A stretch of 7,244 nt of DNA from JAAYWY01 sp050945275. GTDB lineage: Bacteria; Bacillota; DTU030; DUMP01. Positions 1 to 6,123 of this stretch are shown here, one piece after another. The notes under the pieces are model-generated. The model was not told the DNA's origin and did no database searches. It saw only the letters and a program-made list of their open reading frames with translations. The translations under genes were made by a program, and so were the position numbers. The stretch is from contig JBMNSQ010000089.1 of NCBI GenBank assembly GCA_050945275.1, forward strand, positions 1 to 7,244, written 5' to 3'. Position 1 is the first letter of the stretch. Each line of letters opens with the position of its first letter.

Positions 1-130
1 ATAAGCGATAACCGGCCGCTGAGCGGGCTGTAGGCTTAAGCAAACCCACTTTGTCATAATAGCGCAGCGTGCGAACACTAATACCAGAGCGCTCGGCAAA
101 CTGCCTGGTCTGGTAAAAAACTTGATCCAA
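1..130 (-). CDS. MerR-family transcriptional regulator, N-terminal part (cut by window edge)
   Basis: The minus strand encodes 43 residues of a MerR-type winged helix-turn-helix: RQFAERSGISVRTLRYYDK, then VGLLKP and AAGYRLY-like residues. The recognition helix (VRTLRYYDKVGLL) and the start of the wing (GYR) are the family hallmark. The start is TTG (130..128), chosen because AAAGGAGGG sits 6 nt upstream and because translation begins just before the first helix, as in other MerR proteins. The gene runs off the window edge, so the C-terminal effector domain and thus the inducer cannot be seen. It is divergent from the secreted protein at 313. MerR regulators usually bind between divergent promoters and distort a promoter with a long (19-20 bp) spacer; such a promoter is visible upstream of this gene, suggesting autoregulation (inference). 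Confidence 0.9.
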   Translation of the reverse strand, partial: MDQVFYQTRQFAERSGISVRTLRYYDKVGLLKPTARSAAGYRL

Positions 131-153
131 GGTGTTCCCTCCTTTCGTTTTCT

Positions 154-184
154 ATTGTAAAGGGTAACGTAACGTCATGCGCAA
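154..184 (-). promoter_or_regulatory. Candidate promoter of the MerR gene with 19-bp spacer
   Basis: On the minus strand a weak -35 (TTGCGC, 184..179) and a good -10 (TACAAT, 159..154) are 19 bp apart. A 19-bp spacer is characteristic of MerR-controlled promoters. The spacer contains the tandem TAACGTAACG (plus strand 165-174), with an ACGT-T-ACGT dyad on the minus strand, a plausible operator. The -35 matches consensus at only three positions, so this is a candidate, not a certain call. Confidence 0.4.
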
Positions 185-312
185 GCTTTTAGGGAACAAA
201 TTGTAAAAAACATCGTCTATACTAGTAGCCGCACAACGAAAGGAGGTTCTGCAGAAACCAGTTTGGAACACCCAATTCTTCTTAGACTTACATAAATCAA
301 GGAGGTTTATCC

Positions 313-1245
313 ATGAAAAGACGGACGATAGCAATACTAGCATTGGTTTTGTTTGCTGTCCTTACCACCCAGGTTTTGGCCGCTCAACCCATTAAGCTTC
401 TCGTCAACGGTACAGCGGTGGATACTGATGTCTCGCCCCAAGTTAATAATGGCCGGGTACTTGTTCCCATTCGATGGGTAGCGCAGGCTTTAGGAGCTCA
501 CGTTGATTGGGATGATCAAACCAAGAGTGTAAAGATTGATGCCCCGGAAAATGTATCCTCCGACACATCGCTAGAACGGCGAATTGAGCTACTACAACAA
601 GCCCTTGCTCCCAAAACTCCTGAAGAAGCAGCCCAGAAGTGGGCCGAAGGCGTAAAGATGCGCAACGGCGCTCTCCAATATGCCGTACTATCACTAGAGT
701 TTCAGGAACAGAGACGAGCCGATTATGAGGATCTAGGCTGGGTAACTGGTACCTCTAGCCCATGGGTTGACAGTTATAAAATTATGGAACAAACGAAGAA
801 AGATGACACTACTTGGGAATACAAGATACAACTAGCACTTAAGACCTCTACCGGGGATGCCGGTTCAACTTTAGCCACCCTTTTAGTAAAACAATATGAA
901 GACAACTGGTTCATCGATCAACTTTCCGAGGAACACCTCCCACCAACCGATGAACAACAAGATATCCCCTTAGCGGAACTTACCGGCACTATCAAAGAGC
1001 TCGAAACAGATGAGCAAGTCCGCTTTCTTCTAGAAGGGGCTCCTATGACAAATGGCGAACCCTTATTGGTTTGGATTAGCATTATGGATGACACCCAGAT
1101 AGTGCTAGAGCAAACCGGCGAAGACCACGTTGGCAAAGTTTCCGACCTACAAGTTGGCCAAAAAGTAGCCGTCGAGCTCGCTGGCCCCATGCTGGAGTCC
1201 TATCCAGCTCAAGCCGGTGCAGCATTTGTCCGCATCTTAAAGTAA
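313..1245 (+). CDS. Secreted copper-amine-oxidase-like stalk domain protein with YobA/DUF3221-like C-terminus
   Basis: A 310-residue exported protein of unknown function. Residues 1-23 are a signal peptide (positive MKRR, hydrophobic LALVLFAVL, cleavage near VLA-AQ). Residues about 26-75 are the 'copper amine oxidase N-terminal' stalk domain (IKLLVNGTAVDTD, then GRVLVPIRWVAQALGAHVDWD). Despite the name, this domain is not catalytic here; it is common in surface proteins of anaerobic Firmicutes. Residues about 95-210 resemble a small alpha+beta domain (EEAAQKWAEGVKMRNGALQY) seen in accessory extracytoplasmic proteins. Residues about 223-310 (GTIKELE, DDTQIVL, DLQVGQKVAVEL, ESYPAQA) resemble the OB-like DUF3221 domain of Bacillus YobA. 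The ATG is supported by AAGGAGG 7 nt upstream. It is divergent from the MerR gene and followed by a strong terminator, so it is probably monocistronic. Confidence 0.85.
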   Translation: MKRRTIAILALVLFAVLTTQVLAAQPIKLLVNGTAVDTDVSPQVNNGRVLVPIRWVAQALGAHVDWDDQTKSVKIDAPENVSSDTSLERRIELLQQALAPKTPEEAAQKWAEGVKMRNGALQYAVLSLEFQEQRRADYEDLGWVTGTSSPWVDSYKIMEQTKKDDTTWEYKIQLALKTSTGDAGSTLATLLVKQYEDNWFIDQLSEEHLPPTDEQQDIPLAELTGTIKELETDEQVRFLLEGAPMTNGEPLLVWISIMDDTQIVLEQTGEDHVGKVSDLQVGQKVAVELAGPMLESYPAQAGAAFVRILK

Positions 1246-1275
1246 CCTGCCTTACCGACAAAAAAGCTACCTTAA

Positions 1276-1293
1276 AGCATAGTGTGATATGCT
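1276..1293. repeat. Short inverted repeat AGCATA...TATGCT
   Basis: Perfect 6-bp arms (1276-1281 and 1288-1293) are separated by 6 nt. The second arm overlaps the first arm of the large hairpin at 1289-1345, so the two structures would compete in RNA. No function can be assigned. Confidence 0.4.
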
Positions 1294-1350
1294 CCCCTAA
1301 AAGTAGACAGGTAAAAAGTAAAACCTGTTACTGAAAGGGGAGCATTTTTT
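1289..1350 (+). terminator. Long hairpin terminator after the stalk-domain gene
   Basis: Outer arms ATGCTCCCCT (1289-1298) and AGGGGAGCAT (1336-1345) are perfectly complementary. Inner arms AGTAgACAGGT (1302-1312) and ACCTGTTACT (1323-1332) pair with one bulged G. The hairpin is followed by TTTTTT (1345-1350). This is a strong rho-independent terminator signature on the plus strand, 44 bp after the stop codon. The unusual length, and the text around it, also resemble an insertion-sequence end (see findings). Confidence 0.7.
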
Positions 1351-1387
1351 GAGCAAAGCCAAATAGAGGACTTAAGATTTATGAAGC

Positions 1388-1419
1388 GTGCGTTGCCTGA
1401 CTTCCCTTAGGCATCGCGC
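1388..1419 (-). terminator. Weak hairpin at the end of the rubrerythrin gene
   Basis: GGCATCGCGC (1410-1419) and GTGCGTTGCC (1388-1397) pair at 8 of 10 positions, starting inside the last codons of the minus-strand gene. No T-tract follows, so termination here is uncertain. Confidence 0.25.
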
Positions 1420-1883
1420 ATGTCTTGTAGATCTTTCTTGTGATTAATTTCTTCCTCGATCAGTCTCTTTGCTATTTCACGTGTCTTAGCTAAACGAGTT
1501 TCTTGGGACAGTTTCTCGTAGTATTGAATTGAGGCCTCTTCAGCCTGAATGGCCAGATCCAACACCTCATCAGTTGTTTTTAACCCTTTTACCAGCTTAG
1601 GCACGGCAGCAGGCTCCGGAAACACAGCCGTCGAAACCAGTTGGCGGAAAAACTTCTCCACCTCTTCATCAAACAAGTAGCTATCATCGTAATTGCCCTT
1701 GTCCGCTAAGAGTTCCTCATACAGAGCATTAAATACAGCCTTATGTTCTTTTTCTGTCTCGGCCAGCCGGGTAACCAGGTCCCGTACCTTAGCATTTTTT
1801 ACATACTTAGCCGCTTCAAGATAAAATCGATGACCACTGTCTTCCAGCATACCTGCTAATTGTAAAACTTCAAGTTCATCCAC
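1407..1883 (-). CDS. Rubrerythrin/ferritin-like diiron protein
   Basis: A 158-residue four-helix-bundle protein of the rubrerythrin branch of the ferritin-like superfamily, probably a cytoplasmic peroxide- or iron-handling protein. Four helices carry the expected ligand pattern: E14 in helix 1 (MLEDSGHRFYLEAAK), E44xxH47 (ETEKEH), E115/E116 (QAEEASIQYYEKL) and E145xxH148 (EEEINHK). There is no rubredoxin CxxC module, so it is shorter than classical rubrerythrin and would need an external electron donor; the rubredoxin fusion encoded divergently next door is a natural candidate (inference). An upstream ATG at 1898 also opens the frame, but its own codons overlap the ribosome binding site GGAGG; the GTG at 1883 lies 8 nt after that site and gives the usual family N-terminus, so it is preferred. 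Confidence 0.88.
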   Translation of the reverse strand: MDELEVLQLAGMLEDSGHRFYLEAAKYVKNAKVRDLVTRLAETEKEHKAVFNALYEELLADKGNYDDSYLFDEEVEKFFRQLVSTAVFPEPAAVPKLVKGLKTTDEVLDLAIQAEEASIQYYEKLSQETRLAKTREIAKRLIEEEINHKKDLQDMRDA

Positions 1884-1908
1884 TATATCAACCTCCATTA
1901 ACTAATGT

Positions 1909-1949
1909 TAGGCTCGGTTATTTAATGTGACCGTCTTTGGATGAGCCTA
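1909..1949. repeat. Nested inverted repeat in the rubrerythrin leader
   Basis: TAGGCTC (1909-1915) and GAGCCTA (1943-1949) are perfect 7-bp arms. Inside, CGGTTA (1916-1921) and TGACCG can pair at five of six positions plus a wobble. It lies just upstream of the rubrerythrin ribosome binding site and could be an operator or a leader RNA structure. The rest of the 346-bp divergent gap is AT- and pyrimidine-rich, with only the Fur-like box near 2191 standing out. Confidence 0.4.
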
Positions 1950-2190
1950 CTAAGATCATTTGCTACTTGTCATTTTTATAATTCATCGTTTAACTACAAA
2001 TCCCTGCTTTCTCTTCACAGTTACCCTATTTCGTTCTACTAATCGATCTACCATTGCCTCTCAAAGTTGTTGCAACCTCATACTTTACTGTTAATTTTGC
2101 CTGACTTTCCATTTACTATTTGTCGCTCTAATTCTCCTAAATAGGCAGGAACAAAGCCGTGAACGAAGAATAACTTAATTAATGTACTAC

Positions 2191-2205
2191 TGATAACAAT
2201 TATCA
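2191..2205. promoter_or_regulatory. Fur-type iron box
   Basis: TGATAACAATTATCA matches the 7-1-7 Fur consensus TGATAATnATTATCA at every defined position except one. The 6-bp arms TGATAA and TTATCA are perfect inverted repeats. It ends 10 bp before the ribosome binding site of the rubredoxin fusion gene, a position where a bound repressor would block transcription. PerR and Zur boxes are related, but the TGATAA/TTATCA arms fit Fur best. No convincing -35/-10 pair could be read around it. Confidence 0.65.
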
Positions 2206-2229
2206 CCCGCAAAAGAAAGGAGAATCTTT

Positions 2230-2928
2230 TTGGACGTAAAAGCAATGTATGTCTTGTCGTATGGACTCTACGTTGTTAGTGCACAGAATGGTGACCAGAT
2301 TAATGGCCAAATTGCCAACACCGTGTTCCAAATCTCAGCCGATCCAGTAACCGTGGCAGTAAGCATTAACAAACAAAACCTAACTCATGAGTTTATCAGC
2401 GCCAGCGGAAAATTCTCCGTCTCTGTTTTAGCAAAAGAAACACCGTTGGAGTTTATTGGACGTTTCGGTTTTCATTCCGGTCGTGATATTGATAAATTTG
2501 CTAACGTGAACTGGACACAAAGCCCAGCCAGGCTGCCGTATCTCAGTGAAAACACTGTCGCCTGCCTAGAGGCATCTGTAGTAAACCGTATTGATGTCCA
2601 CACCCATACGTTATTCATCGGTATCATAACAGATGCTAAAACTATAACTAGTAATCGACCTATGACCTACGCTTACTATCATCAGATTAAACGTGGGACT
2701 ACACCTAAGACTGCACCTACTTACCAAAAAGAGGAGTCCAAATCCAGCACTGTCAGTAACTCCGCCTCATTAAAGAAATACCAGTGCAAGGTATGCAAAT
2801 ATATCTACGACCCCGAACAAGGAGACCCGACACAAAATGTCCCAGCGGGTACACCATTTGGCCTACTACCAACAGACTGGAAATGCCCTATCTGCGGTGC
2901 TCCAAAGACATCCTTTATTAAGCTTTAA
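2230..2928 (+). CDS. hrb: High-molecular-weight rubredoxin (flavin reductase domain fused to rubredoxin)
   Basis: A 232-residue cytoplasmic electron carrier. Residues about 1-155 are a flavin-reductase-like FMN-binding split-barrel (GLYVVSAQNGDQINGQIANTV, then FSVSVLAKETP and FGFHSGRDIDKF). A Ser/Thr/Lys-rich linker spans about 156-181. Residues 183-232 are a rubredoxin with iron ligands C186, C189, C219 and C222 (CKVC and CPICG) and the usual Y-x-Y-D-P-E-x-G-D and W-K residues. In Moorella thermoacetica such Hrb proteins pass electrons from NAD(P)H to the flavodiiron protein FprA; no FprA gene is present here. The TTG start is chosen because AAAGGAG is 7 nt upstream; the next Met is 15 nt further on and badly spaced. 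A Fur-like box just upstream suggests iron-dependent control. Confidence 0.92.
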   Translation: MDVKAMYVLSYGLYVVSAQNGDQINGQIANTVFQISADPVTVAVSINKQNLTHEFISASGKFSVSVLAKETPLEFIGRFGFHSGRDIDKFANVNWTQSPARLPYLSENTVACLEASVVNRIDVHTHTLFIGIITDAKTITSNRPMTYAYYHQIKRGTTPKTAPTYQKEESKSSTVSNSASLKKYQCKVCKYIYDPEQGDPTQNVPAGTPFGLLPTDWKCPICGAPKTSFIKL

Positions 2929-2982
2929 TTCAACTCCCTGAGGAAATGTTTTTATAGCGAGCTTAATAAGTGCGAAGAAGGT

Positions 2983-3008
2983 GCGAGGCGGTTCCTACAC
3001 CTCCTCGC
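2983..3008. terminator. GC-rich hairpin after the rubredoxin gene
   Basis: GCGAGGCGGT (2983-2992) and ACCTCCTCGC (2999-3008) pair with one mismatch around a 6-nt loop, 54 bp after the stop codon. No T-tract follows, so it could be a weak terminator or a 3'-end stabilising structure. Confidence 0.4.
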
Positions 3009-3059
3009 GAAACTTCCACCCTAATCAAAAGATGTAAAATCACGGAAACTCAAAAATGG

Positions 3060-3088
3060 TTGACAGCATAGGACCCCTATGATAAAAT
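3060..3088 (+). promoter_or_regulatory. Sigma-A promoter of tRNA-Lys
   Basis: A perfect -35 (TTGACA, 3060-3065) and a good -10 (TAAAAT, 3083-3088) are separated by exactly 17 bp, 20 bp before the tRNA 5' end. The spacer holds a perfect inverted repeat CATAGG-acc-CCTATG (3067-3081). Confidence 0.85.
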
Positions 3089-3107
3089 TTTAATGTCACA
3101 AAGAAAC

Positions 3108-3183
3108 GGGCCATTAGCTCAGTTGGTAGAGCACCTGACTCTTAATCAGGGTGTCGCAGGTTCGAGCCCTGCATGGCCCACCA
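3108..3183 (+). tRNA. tRNA-Lys (anticodon CTT)
   Basis: A complete 76-nt cloverleaf. The acceptor stem is GGGCCAT/ATGGCCC, the D arm GCTC/GAGC, the anticodon stem CCTGA/TCAGG with loop CTCTTAA (anticodon CTT, decoding AAG), and the T arm GCAGG-TTCGAGC-CCTGC. The 3' CCA is encoded in the DNA. It stands alone between its own promoter and terminator. Confidence 0.97.
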
Positions 3184-3197
3184 AATAAAGACAGTTG

Positions 3198-3226
3198 CCG
3201 CGCGGTTTGCGCGGTTTTTTCTTTTT
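3198..3226 (+). terminator. Rho-independent terminator of tRNA-Lys
   Basis: CCGCGC (3198-3203) and GCGCGG (3209-3214) form a 6-bp GC stem with loop GGTTT, followed by TTTTTTCTTTTT. It starts 14 nt after the CCA end. Confidence 0.93.
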
Positions 3227-3289
3227 CCACCTCTGCCGCCAAAACGTAAGTCATCGCCCAATCGCCTATAGGAGAAATGTTACCTTAAT

Positions 3290-3323
3290 GCAGCAAAAGA
3301 GCCCGCTAGAGCTCTTTTGTTGC
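3290..3323 (-). terminator. Terminator of the molybdenum hydroxylase operon
   Basis: A 13-bp stem (3290-3302 with 3311-3323, one G-T pair) whose core CAAAAGAGC/GCTCTTTTG is perfect, with an 8-nt loop. It lies 44 bp beyond the large-subunit stop codon on the minus strand. The T-run is inside the stem on both strands, so it may act in either direction. Confidence 0.65.
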
Positions 3324-3367
3324 GCGCACCTTTCATCTTCGCTTCAACTATGCCAAATGGATTTTCC

Positions 3368-5584
3368 CTAAGGCTTTTGGTAAGGAATGCTCTTTATTTC
3401 TGTAGTATCAAGGGCATTACAGATAGCGTTAATTACGGCTGGCGCAGATGGCACAACAGCGCATTCGGATAAGCTTTTTGCGCCAAATGGCCCTGTAGGT
3501 TCGTATTCTTCTACAAAATCAATTTGAAGCTTGGGCATTGCGGATGCTGTAAGCATTTTATACCTTCTAAAATTGTTGCTTTTTGCTCTGCCGTTAGCAT
3601 CAAAGTCTATTTCTTCACACAAGGCATAGCCAAGACCCATTTGCACAGCGCCTTCGACCTGCCCCTCAGCACCTAATCTGTTAATAACCTTGCCTACATC
3701 GTGCACAGCAACATAATCGGTCACTTCAACTTTTCCTGTGGTGTTTTCAACCCTTACTCGGGCAATATGCACTCCATAGGATCCAGGAGCCATAGTAGCA
3801 TGATGGTTCGCAACGCAGATAATATCTTCATTTAGCACCTGCTGAGCATAAGCCATAACCTGATACCTTTCTACACTCTTATCGCTAACTTTAGAATAAA
3901 CATAGCCCTCACTTAGCTCTAAATCATCTGCATCCTCGTCCATCATAATCGCTGCCACTCTTAAGATCTCTGCCTTTACAGCTTCGGCTGCTTTTTTAGC
4001 AGCATAAACGGTCACATAGACACCTCGGCTGGAGAAATCGCCCACAGTCCAACCGCAAACATCAGTGTCACTGTATACCACATCTATCATGTTCAAAGGT
4101 AACTCAAGAATTTCTGAGACAACCTGCACCTGTGCAGTAATAGCAGCCTGACCCATTTCATGGGTTCCAGTATACATTATGCACGAAGAATCCTCGTTCA
4201 TTTTAATCATAATGCAAGCTTGATCCAGATGAGCATCATAGGTACTACTACCATGACATCCTAATGCCATACCTACTCCTATGGAATATTTGCCACCTTC
4301 ATCGGACAGGGGCTCCCAGTTTTTTTGCAATTCCAGGGCTCGCTTCAGACAGTCCTTAGGACGGGGATTGCCGATTCGTTTGCCGGATCTTTGGTCTATG
4401 CCGTCGGGATCCACCATGTTTTTAATTTGCAGCTGTGCAAAATCCATCTTTAAGGCCTTAGATATTTTTAAAAGTTGGCATTGTTGGGCAAAAAAAGCCT
4501 GCGGCGAACCGTAACCTCTCATTGCCCCAGCAGAAGGGGTGTTTGTATACACTGGATAGGCTGTAAAACGCATATTGGGTATTTTGTAAGCCTTAAATAC
4601 CTTGCCGCTCATTGCGCCAACAACGTTCCGAGCGCTGCCACCATACGCCCCGGTATTAGATATTACTTTAAAATCTTGTGCTACTATTGTACCGTCTTTT
4701 TTTACTCCTGTTTTTATTGTAATTACCGTAGCATGACGGGTACGAGTAGATATCATCGTTTCTTTTCTGTTATACGTCAGCTTAACAGGACGCCCGGTCT
4801 GCCTAGCGAGCTCAGCCACAATTGGCTCAAGCGTCACTTCCAACTTACCACCAAAAGCGCCACCCATTCCCGGAGTAATGACCCTTATCCTGCTCATAGG
4901 TAAACCGAATATCCGGGAGAGTATAATCCGCGTGCCAAAGGTATTTTGATTAGGTGATATCACAGTAAGCTTACCCTTGGCATCAAAGTCAGCTATTGCA
5001 GTATGGGTTTCTATCGCACCGTGATGGATAGCAGGAGTAGTATATGTGTCCTCAAAAACATAATCGGATTCTGCAAAACCCTTTTCCACATCTCCAGCAT
5101 TTTGATATATCTCGGCCGCTATGTTGCTGCTACCGTGTATCGGGTATGCATCCTTTTCCATAGCTACAACAGGATCGACGTAATGGGGAAGTTCCTCATA
5201 TTCAACCTTGATAAGGCGCACAGCCTTTTTCGCTATGGCCAAGGAATCGGCAGCTACCGCCGCTACACGATCCCCGACAAAACGAACTTTATCATCAAAT
5301 ATACATTCATTTTCAATCCACTTTTGAGTACTAAGGCGTGTTGTACTGTTAAACTTCACCCGGGAAGAGTTTTTATATGTTGCTACCGCTCTTACTCCTG
5401 GGAGAGCCTCTGCCGCAGAAGTATCCAGAGATTTTATTCTGGCATGCGGTACCGGGCTAAAAAGCACCTGAGCATAAAGCATACCGGGAAACTTTAGATC
5501 ATCAGTGTACTTAAATTGGCCGGTTACCTTAAGCTCTGCATCTATAATGGGTACTTTCTTGCCGATTACGGCGTAATCTTTCAT
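3368..5584 (-). CDS. Molybdenum hydroxylase large (Moco-binding) subunit, xanthine dehydrogenase/aldehyde oxidoreductase family
   Basis: The 738-residue catalytic subunit of a molybdopterin-cytosine-dinucleotide-type hydroxylase, expected to hydroxylate a carbon next to N or an aldehyde with water as the oxygen source. Residues about 10-130 form the a/b-hammerhead domain (VTGQFKYTDDL, RFVGDRVAAVAADS). Cofactor-binding segments follow: GGAFGG at 241-246, AMRGYGSPQ at 354-362, EMGQAA at 476-481, GAEGQVEGAVQMG at 638-650, and GAKSLSE at 701-707 with E707 aligning to the family's catalytic glutamate. Several signatures differ from common forms (MGQAA for MGQG, KSLSE for KGxGE), so the substrate cannot be named; xanthine, nicotinate-like heterocycles or aldehydes are possible. 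The start is ATG 5584: the frame stays open 26 codons further upstream, but this ATG has GAGGTGAAGG before it and overlaps the stop of the small subunit by 4 nt (ATGA), indicating translational coupling. Confidence 0.9.
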   Translation of the reverse strand: MKDYAVIGKKVPIIDAELKVTGQFKYTDDLKFPGMLYAQVLFSPVPHARIKSLDTSAAEALPGVRAVATYKNSSRVKFNSTTRLSTQKWIENECIFDDKVRFVGDRVAAVAADSLAIAKKAVRLIKVEYEELPHYVDPVVAMEKDAYPIHGSSNIAAEIYQNAGDVEKGFAESDYVFEDTYTTPAIHHGAIETHTAIADFDAKGKLTVISPNQNTFGTRIILSRIFGLPMSRIRVITPGMGGAFGGKLEVTLEPIVAELARQTGRPVKLTYNRKETMISTRTRHATVITIKTGVKKDGTIVAQDFKVISNTGAYGGSARNVVGAMSGKVFKAYKIPNMRFTAYPVYTNTPSAGAMRGYGSPQAFFAQQCQLLKISKALKMDFAQLQIKNMVDPDGIDQRSGKRIGNPRPKDCLKRALELQKNWEPLSDEGGKYSIGVGMALGCHGSSTYDAHLDQACIMIKMNEDSSCIMYTGTHEMGQAAITAQVQVVSEILELPLNMIDVVYSDTDVCGWTVGDFSSRGVYVTVYAAKKAAEAVKAEILRVAAIMMDEDADDLELSEGYVYSKVSDKSVERYQVMAYAQQVLNEDIICVANHHATMAPGSYGVHIARVRVENTTGKVEVTDYVAVHDVGKVINRLGAEGQVEGAVQMGLGYALCEEIDFDANGRAKSNNFRRYKMLTASAMPKLQIDFVEEYEPTGPFGAKSLSECAVVPSAPAVINAICNALDTTEIKSIPYQKP

Positions 5585-6060
5585 TCTACCTTCACCTCGC
5601 TCAACATCTCGGCAGCTCGCTGAATCGCCTCTACAATTTTGTAATATCCAGTACAGCGACATAGGTTATTCCCTATAGCCTCTCGTATGTCATCCTCTGA
5701 GGGAACAGGGTTTTTGTCCAAAAGAGCCTTAGCACTCATTAGCATGCCGGGGGTACAATAGCCGCATTGAACCGCACCACAGTCTATAAATGCTTGCTGC
5801 AACGGATGGAGTTTTCCGTTTTTAGACAGGCCTTCCACCGTTTCAATAGCCTTGCCTTGAACTTTGACAGCATGTATCAGACAAGAGTTAACCGCTTCGC
5901 CATCTATAATAACCTTGCAGGCACCACAATCTCCGGTATTACAGCCGCATTTTGCTCCGGTCAAATTAAGGACTTCTCGAAGCACATACAATAACGTCCA
6001 ATTTCGTTCCACCTCGAGAGTAATGTTTTCGCCATTAATATCCAGTTCTATTTTCTCCAT
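5581..6060 (-). CDS. Molybdenum hydroxylase [2Fe-2S] subunit
   Basis: The 159-residue iron-sulfur subunit that carries electrons away from the molybdenum site; full length for this family. The N-terminal plant-ferredoxin-type domain binds one [2Fe-2S] with C40, C45, C48 and C60 (GCNTGDCGAC, then C60). The C-terminal helical domain binds the second with C99, C102, C134 and C136 (CGYCTPG and CRCTGYY). C38, two residues before the first ligand, is an extra cysteine where many homologues lack one. The ATG at 6060 is chosen because GGAG is 8 nt upstream; a GTG at 6069 lacks a ribosome binding site. It is first in the operon, ahead of the Moco subunit. No FAD (CoxM-type) subunit gene is next to it, so the electron acceptor is unclear. 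Confidence 0.94.
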   Translation of the reverse strand: MEKIELDINGENITLEVERNWTLLYVLREVLNLTGAKCGCNTGDCGACKVIIDGEAVNSCLIHAVKVQGKAIETVEGLSKNGKLHPLQQAFIDCGAVQCGYCTPGMLMSAKALLDKNPVPSEDDIREAIGNNLCRCTGYYKIVEAIQRAAEMLSEVKVE

Positions 6061-6094
6061 TAGCTTCACTCCGTTCTTGTCATACTCACCCGGT

Positions 6095-6123
6095 GTTATA
6101 CTTTATAAACATGATTATAGCAA
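6095..6123 (-). promoter_or_regulatory. Candidate sigma-A promoter of the molybdenum hydroxylase operon
   Basis: On the minus strand, -35 TTGCTA (6123..6118) and -10 TATAAC (6100..6095) are 17 bp apart, 34 bp before the ATG of the [2Fe-2S] subunit. A second TATAAT overlaps the -35 (6120..6115) but lacks a good partner. Confidence 0.55.

Noticed and set aside
1407..1898. ATG start of the rubrerythrin gene at 1898
   Set aside because: The GGAGG site overlaps this start codon region itself, so it can serve only the GTG at 1883.
2064..2208. 42-codon minus-strand frame starting GTG in the rubrerythrin-rubredoxin gap
   Set aside because: No ribosome binding site precedes it, it overlaps the Fur-like box and it resembles nothing known to me.
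4475..5497. Long plus-strand frames across the hydroxylase large-subunit gene
   Set aside because: They are antisense shadows with no ribosome binding sites, no recognisable domains and atypical composition.
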